From IMG/VR virus record IMGVR_UViG_3300007511_000030, positions 1-53,840 of that record: a stretch of 53,840 nt of DNA; one strand, written 5' to 3'. Positions 40,789-48,729 of this stretch are shown piece after piece (position 1 is the first letter of the stretch; the number at the start of each line of letters is the position of its first letter). This DNA comes from a virus. A program made the translations under genes and the position numbers. The notes under the pieces were generated by a model. It saw only the letters and a program-made list of their open reading frames with translations. It was not told the origin of the DNA and ran no database searches.

Positions 40789-42659
40789 TACGCAGCTCGC
40801 AATGCGTGCTTCGCCTTCATGAGATCCGAGTTGTCTGGCTTGTACCGATCGTTGATGAGCAACTTGCCCAACTCATCCATCGTTGCTTTTGGCAAGTCAT
40901 TCAAGTTATCGATCACCTGCCACCGTGGATAGAACTGCTGAACAGCGTCGCTCATGATCCCGATGCCCACGCAATCGGCCTTCTTGGAAACCATCTCGAT
41001 GACATCTCGAAGATGTTGATCGAGATGCCCCTGACCAAACGATGTGTTGCAGGCCGGGTATCCGTCTGACAACACGATCAGGATCTTTCTCTTGCTTGGC
41101 CTCACCCGCAGCCGTGCCCACGCATTGAGCACCGCTTCACCGTCTGAGTTGCAACCAGCAACACAGTAGTAGATGCGACCCATCGCGCCACGAGCATCGA
41201 ACAGTCGCTCATCGAACTCCTTGAACACATACATATCGAGAGCGCCATACCGCGAAGATTTCGGTCTGGCACCACCCCGCGCAAACTTTCTGGCGGGATC
41301 GTTATGGACGAATCCGGTCGAGTTGTTGAAGCCCAACACTTCATACTCGACTGGCGTTCTTTCCAGACACTCGGCCAATGCGATTGCGACTTGGGTTGCC
41401 AGATACGCGGGCTGACCACACATAGAGCCGGATAGATCGATGAGAATTTCGATACTGGTATCGAAGTCGTCAGTTTCTTCCCGTGCCTTGAACACATTAG
41501 GCTCGCCCTTGTAGGCAGCCGGGAGTCGGCGCGAGTCGAGGTTCCCTTCCAGACGACCAAAGTCCCAGTTGCGTTCCATCTTTGCGGTGATGGCCCGCTC
41601 GAGTTTCCGGCGCATGGTGTTCACCTTGCCCACCATCTCCCTCTTAATCTCTTCGTAGTGTTCAGCGTTTTTGCTCGTGATCTGCGAGATTGTTGCTCGG
41701 TTGTTATTAGCGCCTCCCGTGTACTTGGCTTTCTTGTCGTGACGTGTGTGCCACTTGTCACTGGCCGTGCTCTCCGGTCGATACGCACGCTCCCGATCCC
41801 CTTCGTCAATCTTGTCCCGCCATGTGCTCTCAAGCGCATCAGCGGGTTCGATCTCTAAGGGGTTTTGATCCCCACTGGACTCGTGTGCTTTGCCATATGC
41901 TGATCGAGCCTTGCGAACTTCCGTGGTTCCGGTTTCCCCCTCGCCATCTGCCTCGTACGGCTCATCAATGATCGGGTCGCCACCTTCTTCTTCCTGCTTC
42001 TCACGGATGTCTGAGTCGATACGTCGCGCCAGCTCAACGACATCAGCCGAATTCCGACACGCCTTGATCGCCCTCGCCCATGCCTCGGACTCCTTCTGCA
42101 ATTTCTCTGGCAACAGATCAATGCACTTCTGATTGGTGTCGGTGTCGTAACCCAACAGTTTTCGACCCTGCCATGTCAGCGCAATCGTCATGATTTTCTG
42201 CCTGTCTGACACAGCGTCTGACTCGGAGTGGCGATTGAGGAACTCGGAATTAACGGCCTCCGTAGTCGCAGTCAGATTGCGTAACGACCCCGGATATTCG
42301 TCAATGATTCGATCCTCAATACGCACATCCTCGATGGCGTTTATCAGGCGGGGAAGAATCTTGTTGCCGTCCTTTGCACATTGCTTATTGGTTTGGGCCA
42401 ACAGGGGCATATCGCTATGCCGAACGTGACCGGCCTCGTGGTCGATGTAACCCCTCGCCACAAGCACCTGCTCAGACGTCAACTGCTTCCCGCTTGGCAA
42501 CGACGGCAGAACAATGGTGTTCCCATTGGTTCCCGCTTGGTCGCCACTGAACACCACGTTAATGTCGAACTTCCGACCGAACGTGCGCCCCGTGCCATGT
42601 GCTTCGATCGTGAAGTTCTCGGTGGACATCGAGTGATCCGTAAGTGAGTAACCACTCAT
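40788..42659 (-). CDS. CobT-like VWA protein with HEAGH zincin motif
   Basis: The 623-residue product starts at ATG 42659 with AAGGAGGTCGCA upstream. Residues 74-78 are HEAGH (IDHEAGHVRH), a zinc-site motif. A charged linker (Glu/Gly/Asp-rich) leads to a von Willebrand A domain whose metal-binding motif is DLSGSM (408-413), followed by GFNNSTGF and a C-terminal KADCVGIGIM helix. This order is the CobT/VWA-with-MoxR pattern known in cobaltochelatase and other AAA+ pairs. The MoxR/CobS-like gene lies just upstream. The pair probably remodels a protein target; the target is unknown. Confidence 0.8.
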   Translation of the reverse strand: MSGYSLTDHSMSTENFTIEAHGTGRTFGRKFDINVVFSGDQAGTNGNTIVLPSLPSGKQLTSEQVLVARGYIDHEAGHVRHSDMPLLAQTNKQCAKDGNKILPRLINAIEDVRIEDRIIDEYPGSLRNLTATTEAVNSEFLNRHSESDAVSDRQKIMTIALTWQGRKLLGYDTDTNQKCIDLLPEKLQKESEAWARAIKACRNSADVVELARRIDSDIREKQEEEGGDPIIDEPYEADGEGETGTTEVRKARSAYGKAHESSGDQNPLEIEPADALESTWRDKIDEGDRERAYRPESTASDKWHTRHDKKAKYTGGANNNRATISQITSKNAEHYEEIKREMVGKVNTMRRKLERAITAKMERNWDFGRLEGNLDSRRLPAAYKGEPNVFKAREETDDFDTSIEILIDLSGSMCGQPAYLATQVAIALAECLERTPVEYEVLGFNNSTGFVHNDPARKFARGGARPKSSRYGALDMYVFKEFDERLFDARGAMGRIYYCVAGCNSDGEAVLNAWARLRVRPSKRKILIVLSDGYPACNTSFGQGHLDQHLRDVIEMVSKKADCVGIGIMSDAVQQFYPRWQVIDNLNDLPKATMDELGKLLINDRYKPDNSDLMKAKHALRAA

Positions 42660-42790
42660 CGTTTGCGACCTCCTTCTCTCCATTTGTGTTTGGGCACAAA
42701 CTGCGCTTTGCCCTTACTCACTAAGGCGTACGCAGCCTTGTCATTCATGCGTACGATCTTTCCCGTTGATGTTTGTTTGACGCATTTCAT
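42656..42790 (-). CDS. 44-residue micro-protein between CobS- and CobT-like genes
   Basis: An ATG that follows the ATPase stop without a gap (TAAATG) opens MKCVKQTSTGKIVRMNDK; the frame ends in TGA overlapping the CobT-like start. The product is basic (VPKHKWREGGRKR end) and includes DKAAYALVSKGKAQFV. I recall similar micro-proteins from phages. The AAGGAGG of the VWA gene lies inside it. It is too short for usual ORF calls, but its place with exact overlaps on both sides supports it. Confidence 0.65.
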   Translation of the reverse strand: MKCVKQTSTGKIVRMNDKAAYALVSKGKAQFVPKHKWREGGRKR

Positions 42791-44809
42791 TTATGCAGAT
42801 TCCTCGGTTGCGACCGTCCATGCTCGGTTGTGGATACCCTTGAGCACAGCGCGGTCTTGTGGTGATGCTCGGTTCAATATGCAGACCTCGAACGCCTCGC
42901 TACTGGCCTTGTTCTCATCCGGCAACAGCGCAAGGAAGTTCGTCAACGTCTGGCCCCAACTGATAACGCCTCGTGGCGACAACGGTTGCAGGATCTCTGC
43001 ATTAACGAACGCTTCCCGGTGTTCCTTGACGTACCGCATGATGGCGTCAGCAAACCGTTCCGGCAGTGCGGGTGATCTCGCCATAAGCAACTTCTTTTCC
43101 TCGCCCGGCTTGAGATACTCGACGTTCATCCAACGAGTGAACCTGTCGAGAAACGCTTGGGACTGTGGCCGTGCGCCCTGATATAGACCGAAGTCATCTC
43201 CCTGCCCCACCGTGTTGGCGTTAGCCACCAGACGGTGCATGGGGTGAGCATTGACATAACGACCACCGTCCTCGGTGATGAGCAGTCCATTGCCCTCAAG
43301 CATCCTGTTGAACACATACGAAACCTCAGCCCTGATGCGATCGACCTCATCGCAGACCAAGACATAAGGCCCATTGAGCGCCGTGGGCAACACACCATCC
43401 ACAAACTTGGAAGTCGTGACTCCACCGTCGTTCGTGAGAACGTCACGGCCCATCAGATCCATGCGGGTGATCTCGGAGTCGAAGTTGATGCGAATCATCG
43501 GCCAGTTCATACGAGCCAGCGTCTGCTCGATCAGTGTCGTCTTGCCTGTCCCGGTGTGACCAACGAGATACGACCGCTCGCCAGACACCAAGGCTTGCAA
43601 GAGATTGAGGAGTGGCATCGCCTGGAAGATGTAATCCGGGTCGATAGCCGGGACATGGGGGTGTGGAGAATCCCACTTGAACACAGGGATCTCGAACTTG
43701 AAGGCGGGCTTGCCCCGCTTGATTTTGAAAACGTCTGACGCCAGTTTCTGTTCGATCTCGCCCTCGGGGATATCCCCACTGGCCTCAACCTGTGCGGGCA
43801 TCGTCGGTGCTGACGACATCGAGCCCATCTTCTTACGCAGACTGTCTGCTTCCTGCTTTGCGACCTGCCCATCCCGAATCTTGGCAATCAGGTCGTCTGC
43901 GTCCTTGACACCGCCAGACGTGGCGTTTGACAGCATTGTGTCGAGCACCGCTTTGAAATCCGCTTTCACGGAAATCGTGGGCACTGTACCGGAGTCGGAC
44001 TCGCCGTCTGATTCGTCGCCATCATCGCCAATCAGCGTTTTCGTGGCGACTTCCGCAATGCTCGTGGCCAAATCATCGCCAACTGCTGTTGCGAATTCAA
44101 ACTCGTCGTCGCTAAGAGCGCGGGCCTGAATCGACGCTCTCAACGCATCAATGCGACCCGTCTGATCGGTTGTGTCGGCAGAGTTTTCGAGGTGCGTAAG
44201 GAATTTGTCGGACAGACTTTCTGCCGATTCAAAGTCTCCTTCGTTATCACGAACAAATACATCGTGCGCATTGATCAACTGATCTAGCGACGCAGAGTAG
44301 GTATCTGGATTCATAGAATCTCCTGTTGTGGTGGGTGTGGTGGTTGATGGTGGGAAGTGTTTTTCTATACGCTCTTGCAAGTCGTCTGGCTCACGGGTCG
44401 CTCCCAAAATGACCCCGGTACGTGATGCTTTGCTTTTGACTGGGCACTCGTCGTTCCAGATCAGACGCATACGCCCCATGCCCGTATCGTAGAAAACATC
44501 CTCGGCTTCGAAACCGCCGAGGATGCCCATCCAAATCGCTAACGAGATCTCACGAAGGGTGTGGACTGGCAAGCAGTCACGAAATCCGACCAGTGAATCG
44601 CGCGGATTGATTTGGTTCTCTCCATTGCCGATGTATGAGGAAAGCGCGGTAGCGCTAGTCCACGCATCTTCCAGATAGTCGAGAGCCTCGTGCTCGAGCC
44701 CACTAAGAGCGGTGTTAAAGATTTCTCGATGGAGGCGTCGTTCGTCCTCACTCAGCATTTGCTCCGTGAAAACACGACGAATGGTTTGCTGTAAAGCAGT
44801 TTCGGTCAT
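42791..44809 (-). CDS. MoxR/CobS-like AAA+ ATPase
   Basis: The 672-residue product starts at ATG 44809 (AGGGAGCG upstream), not 44845. An N-terminal region of about 390 residues, rich in acids and probably a partner-binding domain, precedes the AAA+ module: Walker A GHTGTGKT (417-424), Walker B LVCDEVDR, a RMLEGNGLLITEDGG loop, Sensor-1 LVANANT, and an arginine-finger-like FLDRFTRW. This is the MoxR/CobS form that works with a VWA protein, encoded just downstream. It is the first gene of the second leftward operon and has an operator-like palindrome 39 bases upstream. Confidence 0.85.
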   Translation of the reverse strand: MTETALQQTIRRVFTEQMLSEDERRLHREIFNTALSGLEHEALDYLEDAWTSATALSSYIGNGENQINPRDSLVGFRDCLPVHTLREISLAIWMGILGGFEAEDVFYDTGMGRMRLIWNDECPVKSKASRTGVILGATREPDDLQERIEKHFPPSTTTPTTTGDSMNPDTYSASLDQLINAHDVFVRDNEGDFESAESLSDKFLTHLENSADTTDQTGRIDALRASIQARALSDDEFEFATAVGDDLATSIAEVATKTLIGDDGDESDGESDSGTVPTISVKADFKAVLDTMLSNATSGGVKDADDLIAKIRDGQVAKQEADSLRKKMGSMSSAPTMPAQVEASGDIPEGEIEQKLASDVFKIKRGKPAFKFEIPVFKWDSPHPHVPAIDPDYIFQAMPLLNLLQALVSGERSYLVGHTGTGKTTLIEQTLARMNWPMIRINFDSEITRMDLMGRDVLTNDGGVTTSKFVDGVLPTALNGPYVLVCDEVDRIRAEVSYVFNRMLEGNGLLITEDGGRYVNAHPMHRLVANANTVGQGDDFGLYQGARPQSQAFLDRFTRWMNVEYLKPGEEKKLLMARSPALPERFADAIMRYVKEHREAFVNAEILQPLSPRGVISWGQTLTNFLALLPDENKASSEAFEVCILNRASPQDRAVLKGIHNRAWTVATEESA

Positions 44810-44847
44810 ATACGCTCCCTTTGTATATGCTTGGATGCACCCCAATT

Positions 44848-44862
44848 ACACCCGTTAGGTGT
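44848..44862. promoter_or_regulatory. operator palindrome upstream of the MoxR-like operon
   Basis: ACACC and GGTGT inverted with a five-base spacer (CGTTA). It resembles the palindrome at 27236-27255. Leftward, TTGCTT and TATATC (18-base gap) upstream could be a promoter whose start would fall in the palindrome, as in repressor sites. The match is visual and the spacing differs by one base. Confidence 0.5.
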
Positions 44863-44937
44863 CTGATATACCATACTAGGCATCTCTAAAGCAACTTTCG
44901 GTGCTCTTAGGGTGTATGGTGGATACAAGCAGAGGCC

Positions 44938-44957
44938 GACCCCGCCGAAGCGGGGCC
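44938..44957 (-). terminator. G/C hairpin terminator candidate
   Basis: An 8-bp stem with a four-base loop (TTCG read leftward) lies 22 bases past the stop of the gene at 44979. A T-poor tail makes it weak. It separates the two leftward units. Confidence 0.45.
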
Positions 44958-44978
44958 GACGTGCCCCGGAGAATCCGG

Positions 44979-45176
44979 TCAACGTGTTGCGATTGTCTCG
45001 ATGGCCTCGAGAATGTCGTCGATCTCGCAGTCCACGACATCAACCTCGAGCATCTCGAGAAAGTGAAGCCACATGGTTCGGTCAATGTCCGACTCATAGG
45101 CCAGCGTGTTGCGATGCGCGACGTCGTCTGACAGATCGACTTCCTCGCCTTCGCAGATGATTTTGAGGTCGCTCAT
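44979..45176 (-). CDS. small acidic protein, paralogue of next gene's C-terminus
   Basis: The 65-residue product begins MSDLKIICEGEEVDLS. Its C-terminal 27 residues (LEMLEVDVVDCEIDDILEA) align with the C-terminus of the gene upstream (LETIEVDAVDWDADDILEH), suggesting a duplicated module. The start overlaps the previous gene by four bases. Function unknown. Confidence 0.6.
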   Translation of the reverse strand: MSDLKIICEGEEVDLSDDVAHRNTLAYESDIDRTMWLHFLEMLEVDVVDCEIDDILEAIETIATR

Positions 45177-45517
45177 GGTGTTGCGGTTGCCCCCATGTGT
45201 TCGAGAATGTCGTCTGCGTCCCAGTCCACGGCATCAACCTCGATCGTCTCGAGATCAGACATAACGTGGTCGCCGTTGCGAATTTCGTAATCAATCGAAG
45301 CGCAAGCCTCGATCAACTTTTCCTCTCGCATTTGCACCCCATCGGGAAACATGAACCATCCGTCGTCCGACATGGGGCAGACGTCGCCAAAGGAGGCCAC
45401 GTATGCCAGGTAAAACTCGACGTAATGGCCTTCAATCGTCGAGCCGTCAGACAACGTAGCGTCACCCTCGTGGCGCCAGTCATTAACGGTGGGGTCTACA
45501 TCAAGGATCATTTTCAT
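45173..45517 (-). CDS. small acidic protein with structured leader, unknown function
   Basis: The 114-residue product starts at ATG 45517 (GGAGAACG upstream). An N-terminal beta domain has ILDVDPTVNDWRHEGDATL and a central FMFPDGVQMREEKL; the C-terminus is the DDILEHMG module shared with the next gene. A leader of about 90 bases with two hairpins (related to the leader at 46595-46652) precedes it. Function unknown. Confidence 0.65.
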   Translation of the reverse strand: MKMILDVDPTVNDWRHEGDATLSDGSTIEGHYVEFYLAYVASFGDVCPMSDDGWFMFPDGVQMREEKLIEACASIDYEIRNGDHVMSDLETIEVDAVDWDADDILEHMGATATP

Positions 45518-45540
45518 AAACGTTCTCCGTAAAAATCCCA

Positions 45541-45606
45541 TAGGAAATTCAAAGTGGAACCCCTTTGGTTCCGGCCAGTTGTCCTACTCTTCCTTTGGAA
45601 GAACCC
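45541..45606 (-). ncRNA. candidate structured leader RNA, copy A
   Basis: Read leftward: hairpin CTTCC-AAA-GGAAG, a linker with TAGG and TGGC, hairpin GGAACC/GGTTCC with loop AAAGG, and CCTATGGG, whose TCCTA can pair with TAGGA in the linker (pseudoknot). Similar elements stand before the gene at 46175. It lies upstream of the 45173 gene. No known riboswitch is recognised. Confidence 0.5.
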
Positions 45607-45635
45607 GCACAAAGAGAAAAGTCCCGCCCGCACAA

Positions 45636-45643
45636 GGGGACGA
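45636..45643 (+). promoter_or_regulatory. GGGACGA motif, copy 5 (before small terminase candidate)
   Basis: GGGGACGA is flanked by AAGG and CCCTT, giving a small hairpin with loop GACGA, 36 bases before the terminase-related gene. The intergenic placement and strand match the other copies. Confidence 0.4.
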
Positions 45644-45678
45644 CCCTTGCGCCACGTTTGGCGTATAAGACAGTTGAT

Positions 45679-46059
45679 ATGACTGCCGAAGTTCGTAAAC
45701 CGATCACTGACGCGGTCGCACTGAGCCCACGCCAAATCGCGCGCATACGTGGCCAAATAGCGACCCATGTGAGGGATCTGATGCCACAAGCCGTCGAAGC
45801 AGCTCGCGGAGAGCGTACGTGGAGCAACCAACAAGTGACGTTATTCCGTACGTTGCTTGCGAAGGTCGTACCAGACCTGTCGCAATCACACAGCACGGTG
45901 GACATCACGACGCGTACGATCAACGAACTGACGCGCGAGGAGTTAGAAGCCATCGCGTCGGGCAACGATGCCCTTGATGGCGAGATTGTTGACACAATAG
46001 AGCGCGTCGACGATGACGATGCCCTTGTTAGGGGAGCGCGTAAGACAAAGAAACAATGA
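45679..46059 (+). CDS. small terminase subunit candidate
   Basis: The 126-residue product (ATG at 45679; a longer frame from 45565 would cover the leader) has an N-terminal helical part (SPRQIARIRGQIATHVRDLM) and a C-terminal region with KVVPDLSQSHSTVDITTRTINELTREELEAIASG, a pattern I recall from small terminase-like proteins (kvlPDL...eltreEL). It stands upstream of the large terminase with two genes between. A short acidic tail follows. Small subunits recognise the packaging site, but the call is moderate. Confidence 0.55.
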   Translation: MTAEVRKPITDAVALSPRQIARIRGQIATHVRDLMPQAVEAARGERTWSNQQVTLFRTLLAKVVPDLSQSHSTVDITTRTINELTREELEAIASGNDALDGEIVDTIERVDDDDALVRGARKTKKQ

Positions 46060-46130
46060 CTTACGTGTCGTTGTGACCAAATTTGTGTCGTTATCATGTT
46101 CAGACGGGCCTATGCGTAGGAAAAAAAGCC

Positions 46131-46160
46131 AAAAAAAAACGCGCGCCCCCGAAGGGGCGC
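46131..46160 (-). terminator. strong terminator for the 46175 gene
   Basis: Leftward, a 7-bp stem GCGCCCC/GGGGCGC with a four-base loop is followed by a nine-T run (46139-46131) and then a second T-run. It closes the single-gene unit at 46175-46579. Confidence 0.85.
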
Positions 46161-46174
46161 ACGAATGTCAGCGG

Positions 46175-46579
46175 TTACGACTTGTGCGAGGTGAACGCGG
46201 CCACGATCTGCGTGAGCTCCGCGACCTGCGCCTGCAACGCTGCGATCTCGGCAGCCTTGCTCGTGCGCGCCTCACCCTTGGCGGGGCGATCCACGCCCAG
46301 GCTCGCGAGCGTCGCGACCGGTGCGAGATCCTGCGCGCCGGGCACGCCCTCGACCTTGCCCATCGCGGCTTTTGACGAGCCGAAGTCGTGCAGGCACGCG
46401 CCCGCCTTGTCGACCGTCGCCGCACGCGGGCCCGTGACCGTGATCGGCCACAACTTGCCCGACGCGCTCACGCAAAGCGTGCCGTTGAACCAACGCACGT
46501 TGCGCTTGCCCACGGTCGTCGTTTGCCCGTTGCGGAACGTGATCTCAGGGCTGATGGTGTCCAAAGTGTGTGTGCTCAT
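46175..46579 (-). CDS. GC-rich moron-like gene, unknown function
   Basis: The 134-residue product has a polar N-terminal beta domain (ITFRNGQTTTVGKRNVRWFNG, VSASGKLWPITVTGP), then an Ala/Asp-rich C-terminal helix (SKAAEIAALQAQVAELTQIVAAF) that likely forms a coiled coil. It opposes the flanking packaging genes, has its own leader (GGAGACTCAC ribosome site, structured RNA copy B) and terminator, and is visibly richer in G+C. These are signs of a moron, a lysogenic- or fitness-type insertion. Function unknown. Confidence 0.65.
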   Translation of the reverse strand: MSTHTLDTISPEITFRNGQTTTVGKRNVRWFNGTLCVSASGKLWPITVTGPRAATVDKAGACLHDFGSSKAAMGKVEGVPGAQDLAPVATLASLGVDRPAKGEARTSKAAEIAALQAQVAELTQIVAAFTSHKS

Positions 46580-46594
46580 GTGAGTCTCCGTTGT

Positions 46595-46652
46595 GAGCCA
46601 TCGGGGAATCCTCCGGTCTCAGCCACCTGACCTATGTTTCCTTTGGAAACCG
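46595..46652 (-). ncRNA. candidate structured leader RNA, copy B
   Basis: Read leftward: hairpin GTTTCC-AAA-GGAAAC, then TAGG, GGTC...GACC hairpin around TGGC, and CCCCGATGG, ending 15 bases before the 46175 gene start. It shares the order and several bases (TTCCAAAGGAA, TAGG, TGGC, ATGG, CGGAGA) with copy A at 45541. Function unknown. Confidence 0.5.
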
Positions 46653-46794
46653 CGCCGCGCCTGCGCGCGTGTGAGGCCGGAGGGGGGGCGGGGCATCCCC
46701 GCGTCCGCCTGCGCACGCGCGAATGATGGCGACTCCCTACCCCCACGACTAATCGCACCAAATTTCAAACCCTGTCTGATAAAGGAGACAAATC

Positions 46795-47040
46795 ATGGAA
46801 GAAACGATTGAAGACGATCTGGTAAAGAACCACGAAAAAGACCGACTAACTTCTAATATTTCTTTAGAAGATTTCGCGAAAGCGATGAGTCAGCTTGATC
46901 TCGACTCTGTAGCGCCGGAGAAGCGGCAAGCCGCAGTTCTTGACCACCTGATGCGGATCATGCAGAACGAGATCCACGACCGTCACGTAGCCAAGGAGAT
47001 CAAATATTCCCGCATCCTCAACGCCATGGAAGGCTCGTGA
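46795..47040 (+). CDS. small helical protein before large terminase
   Basis: The 81-residue product starts at an ATG with AAAGGAGACAAATC and overlaps the terminase start (GTG) by four bases. It is highly charged and helical (DFAKAMSQLDLDSVAPEKRQAAV). The 46653-46794 stretch before it is very GC-rich with no clear gene. It could be a true small terminase or a TerL accessory; position favours a packaging role. Confidence 0.65.
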   Translation: MEETIEDDLVKNHEKDRLTSNISLEDFAKAMSQLDLDSVAPEKRQAAVLDHLMRIMQNEIHDRHVAKEIKYSRILNAMEGS

Positions 47041-48728
47041 CAGCCGTCTCAAAGAAGGCCGCGGCTCAGCACCTTCTGAAACTTAAAAACGCTGAGGAGT
47101 CGTTTGAGGGCTTCGTACGGACGCTGCATCCCACATGGGAAATACCAGAGTTCCAGATAAAACTCATCACAGCGCTCGATCTACTCGAGAGGGGTGAACT
47201 CAAGTCCGGGTTCACAAACAAGATGACCATCAGACGGCCCGAACATCCGTCAAAACTTCACCCGGACAACTTCAAGGGCGACCCGATCAACAACATCTTG
47301 ATCAATATGCCCCCCCGTTTCGCGAAGAGCACCTTCTCAACGATGTATTTCCCTGCTTATTACATCCTGAAGAATCCCAGACGATACGTCATGAGCTGCT
47401 CGTACAACTCTCAGCTCTCCACAGACTTCGGCCGCCAGGTCCGAAACGTGGTTCAGGAGTTTTGGATCTCCCAGGCATTCCCCCAGTTCGAGATGTCGCA
47501 AGACTCCCGAGCTGCTGACGTCTGGCGCACGTCTGAATACGGCGCATATTTCGGAGTCGGCATCGGGGGCACCACATCTGGCCGCCCCGCCAACCTCTTG
47601 ATAGTCGATGACCCGGTCAAGGCGCGCGAAGAGGCCGAAAGCGCCACCATGCGCAACAAGATCTGGGACTACTACACCTCAGCACTCAATACCCGACTCC
47701 AACCTGAAGAAAACGGGGCGCCTCCCAAGACGATCGTCATCCTAACCCGCTGGCATCCAGACGATCTCGCTGGCCGTCTGATCCAAACTGACGACTGGAA
47801 AGAAGGCAGATGGCTCCATATCAATTTCCCCGCTGTCAAAAACATCGAGTCAGATTTCGATAGTCCCGTCTGGGAACTCCCAGAGGACGACCCCCGGTAT
47901 ATACCTCGAGGCAAACTACATACAGTCAGTAAACGAAAACGCTACTACAGGAAGCAGATAGAACAGGCGCTTTGGCCAGAACGATTCCCCCTGGAAGATC
48001 TGAAAAGGCGCGAGCGCCTCAACCCCCGCGAGTTCGCCGCCCTCTATCAGCAGACCCCCTATATCGCTGGTGGAAACATTCTCAAATCCGAGTGGTGGAA
48101 ATTTTACGCCGACGATCTAAGACCCGCACGCTTCAGCTCCATCGTTATTGCGGCAGCCACCGCGTTCAAGAAAACAGAAACATCTGACTACTCCGCCTTC
48201 ATCGTCATTGGCCTCGCCCATGACGGCGACATGTACATCCTCGACATCATAAGGAAACGATACGACTTCCCCGAGCTGAAACAAGCCGCCATCTCCCTAA
48301 ACAACACCTGGCGCGGCAAAGGACTTCGAGGCCTCTACATCGAAGACAAGGCGTCTGGCCAGTCTTTAATTCAGGAACTCAAACGCGAATCCGGCATCTC
48401 CGTTATTCCCTACAAGGTCAACAACGACAAGGTTGCACGCGTCAACTCAGTCACGCCCTTCATCGAAGGCGGCCGAGTATGGCTGCCCAAAACAGCCAAG
48501 TGGGTCGACGATTTCATCGAAGAAACCCTGGCCTTCCCGTCTGGCACTTACGACGATCAGGTAGACGCGCTTTCAATCGGTCTCGACTCCCTGTCTCGCC
48601 AGAATGCCTCACCAGACATGGTCGACTGGGATATCGACGTTTCCAAGTCATTAAACAACCGCTGGCACGATTTTCGAGATTCACTCAACTCTAATTTCCG
48701 CCCCCGATTTAAGGGCTGGGGTTTGTGA
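47037..48728 (+). CDS. terL: terminase large subunit
   Basis: The 563-residue product starts at GTG 47037. The ATPase domain has a Walker A-like NMPPRFAKST (Lys97) and Walker B LLIVDD (191-192). The C-terminal nuclease has a TAF...DYS motif (Asp384), a LYIEDKASG acid and YDDQVDA (506-510). The first catalytic Asp expected in the DTAF-type motif is Ala374 (GCC). If real, nuclease activity may depend on other acids. It uses ATP to pump DNA into the procapsid and cuts concatemers; direct GTG coupling to the small gene supports stoichiometric expression. Confidence 0.92.
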   Translation: MTAVSKKAAAQHLLKLKNAEESFEGFVRTLHPTWEIPEFQIKLITALDLLERGELKSGFTNKMTIRRPEHPSKLHPDNFKGDPINNILINMPPRFAKSTFSTMYFPAYYILKNPRRYVMSCSYNSQLSTDFGRQVRNVVQEFWISQAFPQFEMSQDSRAADVWRTSEYGAYFGVGIGGTTSGRPANLLIVDDPVKAREEAESATMRNKIWDYYTSALNTRLQPEENGAPPKTIVILTRWHPDDLAGRLIQTDDWKEGRWLHINFPAVKNIESDFDSPVWELPEDDPRYIPRGKLHTVSKRKRYYRKQIEQALWPERFPLEDLKRRERLNPREFAALYQQTPYIAGGNILKSEWWKFYADDLRPARFSSIVIAAATAFKKTETSDYSAFIVIGLAHDGDMYILDIIRKRYDFPELKQAAISLNNTWRGKGLRGLYIEDKASGQSLIQELKRESGISVIPYKVNNDKVARVNSVTPFIEGGRVWLPKTAKWVDDFIEETLAFPSGTYDDQVDALSIGLDSLSRQNASPDMVDWDIDVSKSLNNRWHDFRDSLNSNFRPRFKGWGL

Positions 48729-48729
48729 A

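Noticed and set aside
42663-43181. 172-residue + strand frame over the ATPase gene
   Set aside because: Antisense to the well-supported MoxR-like gene; no ribosome site.
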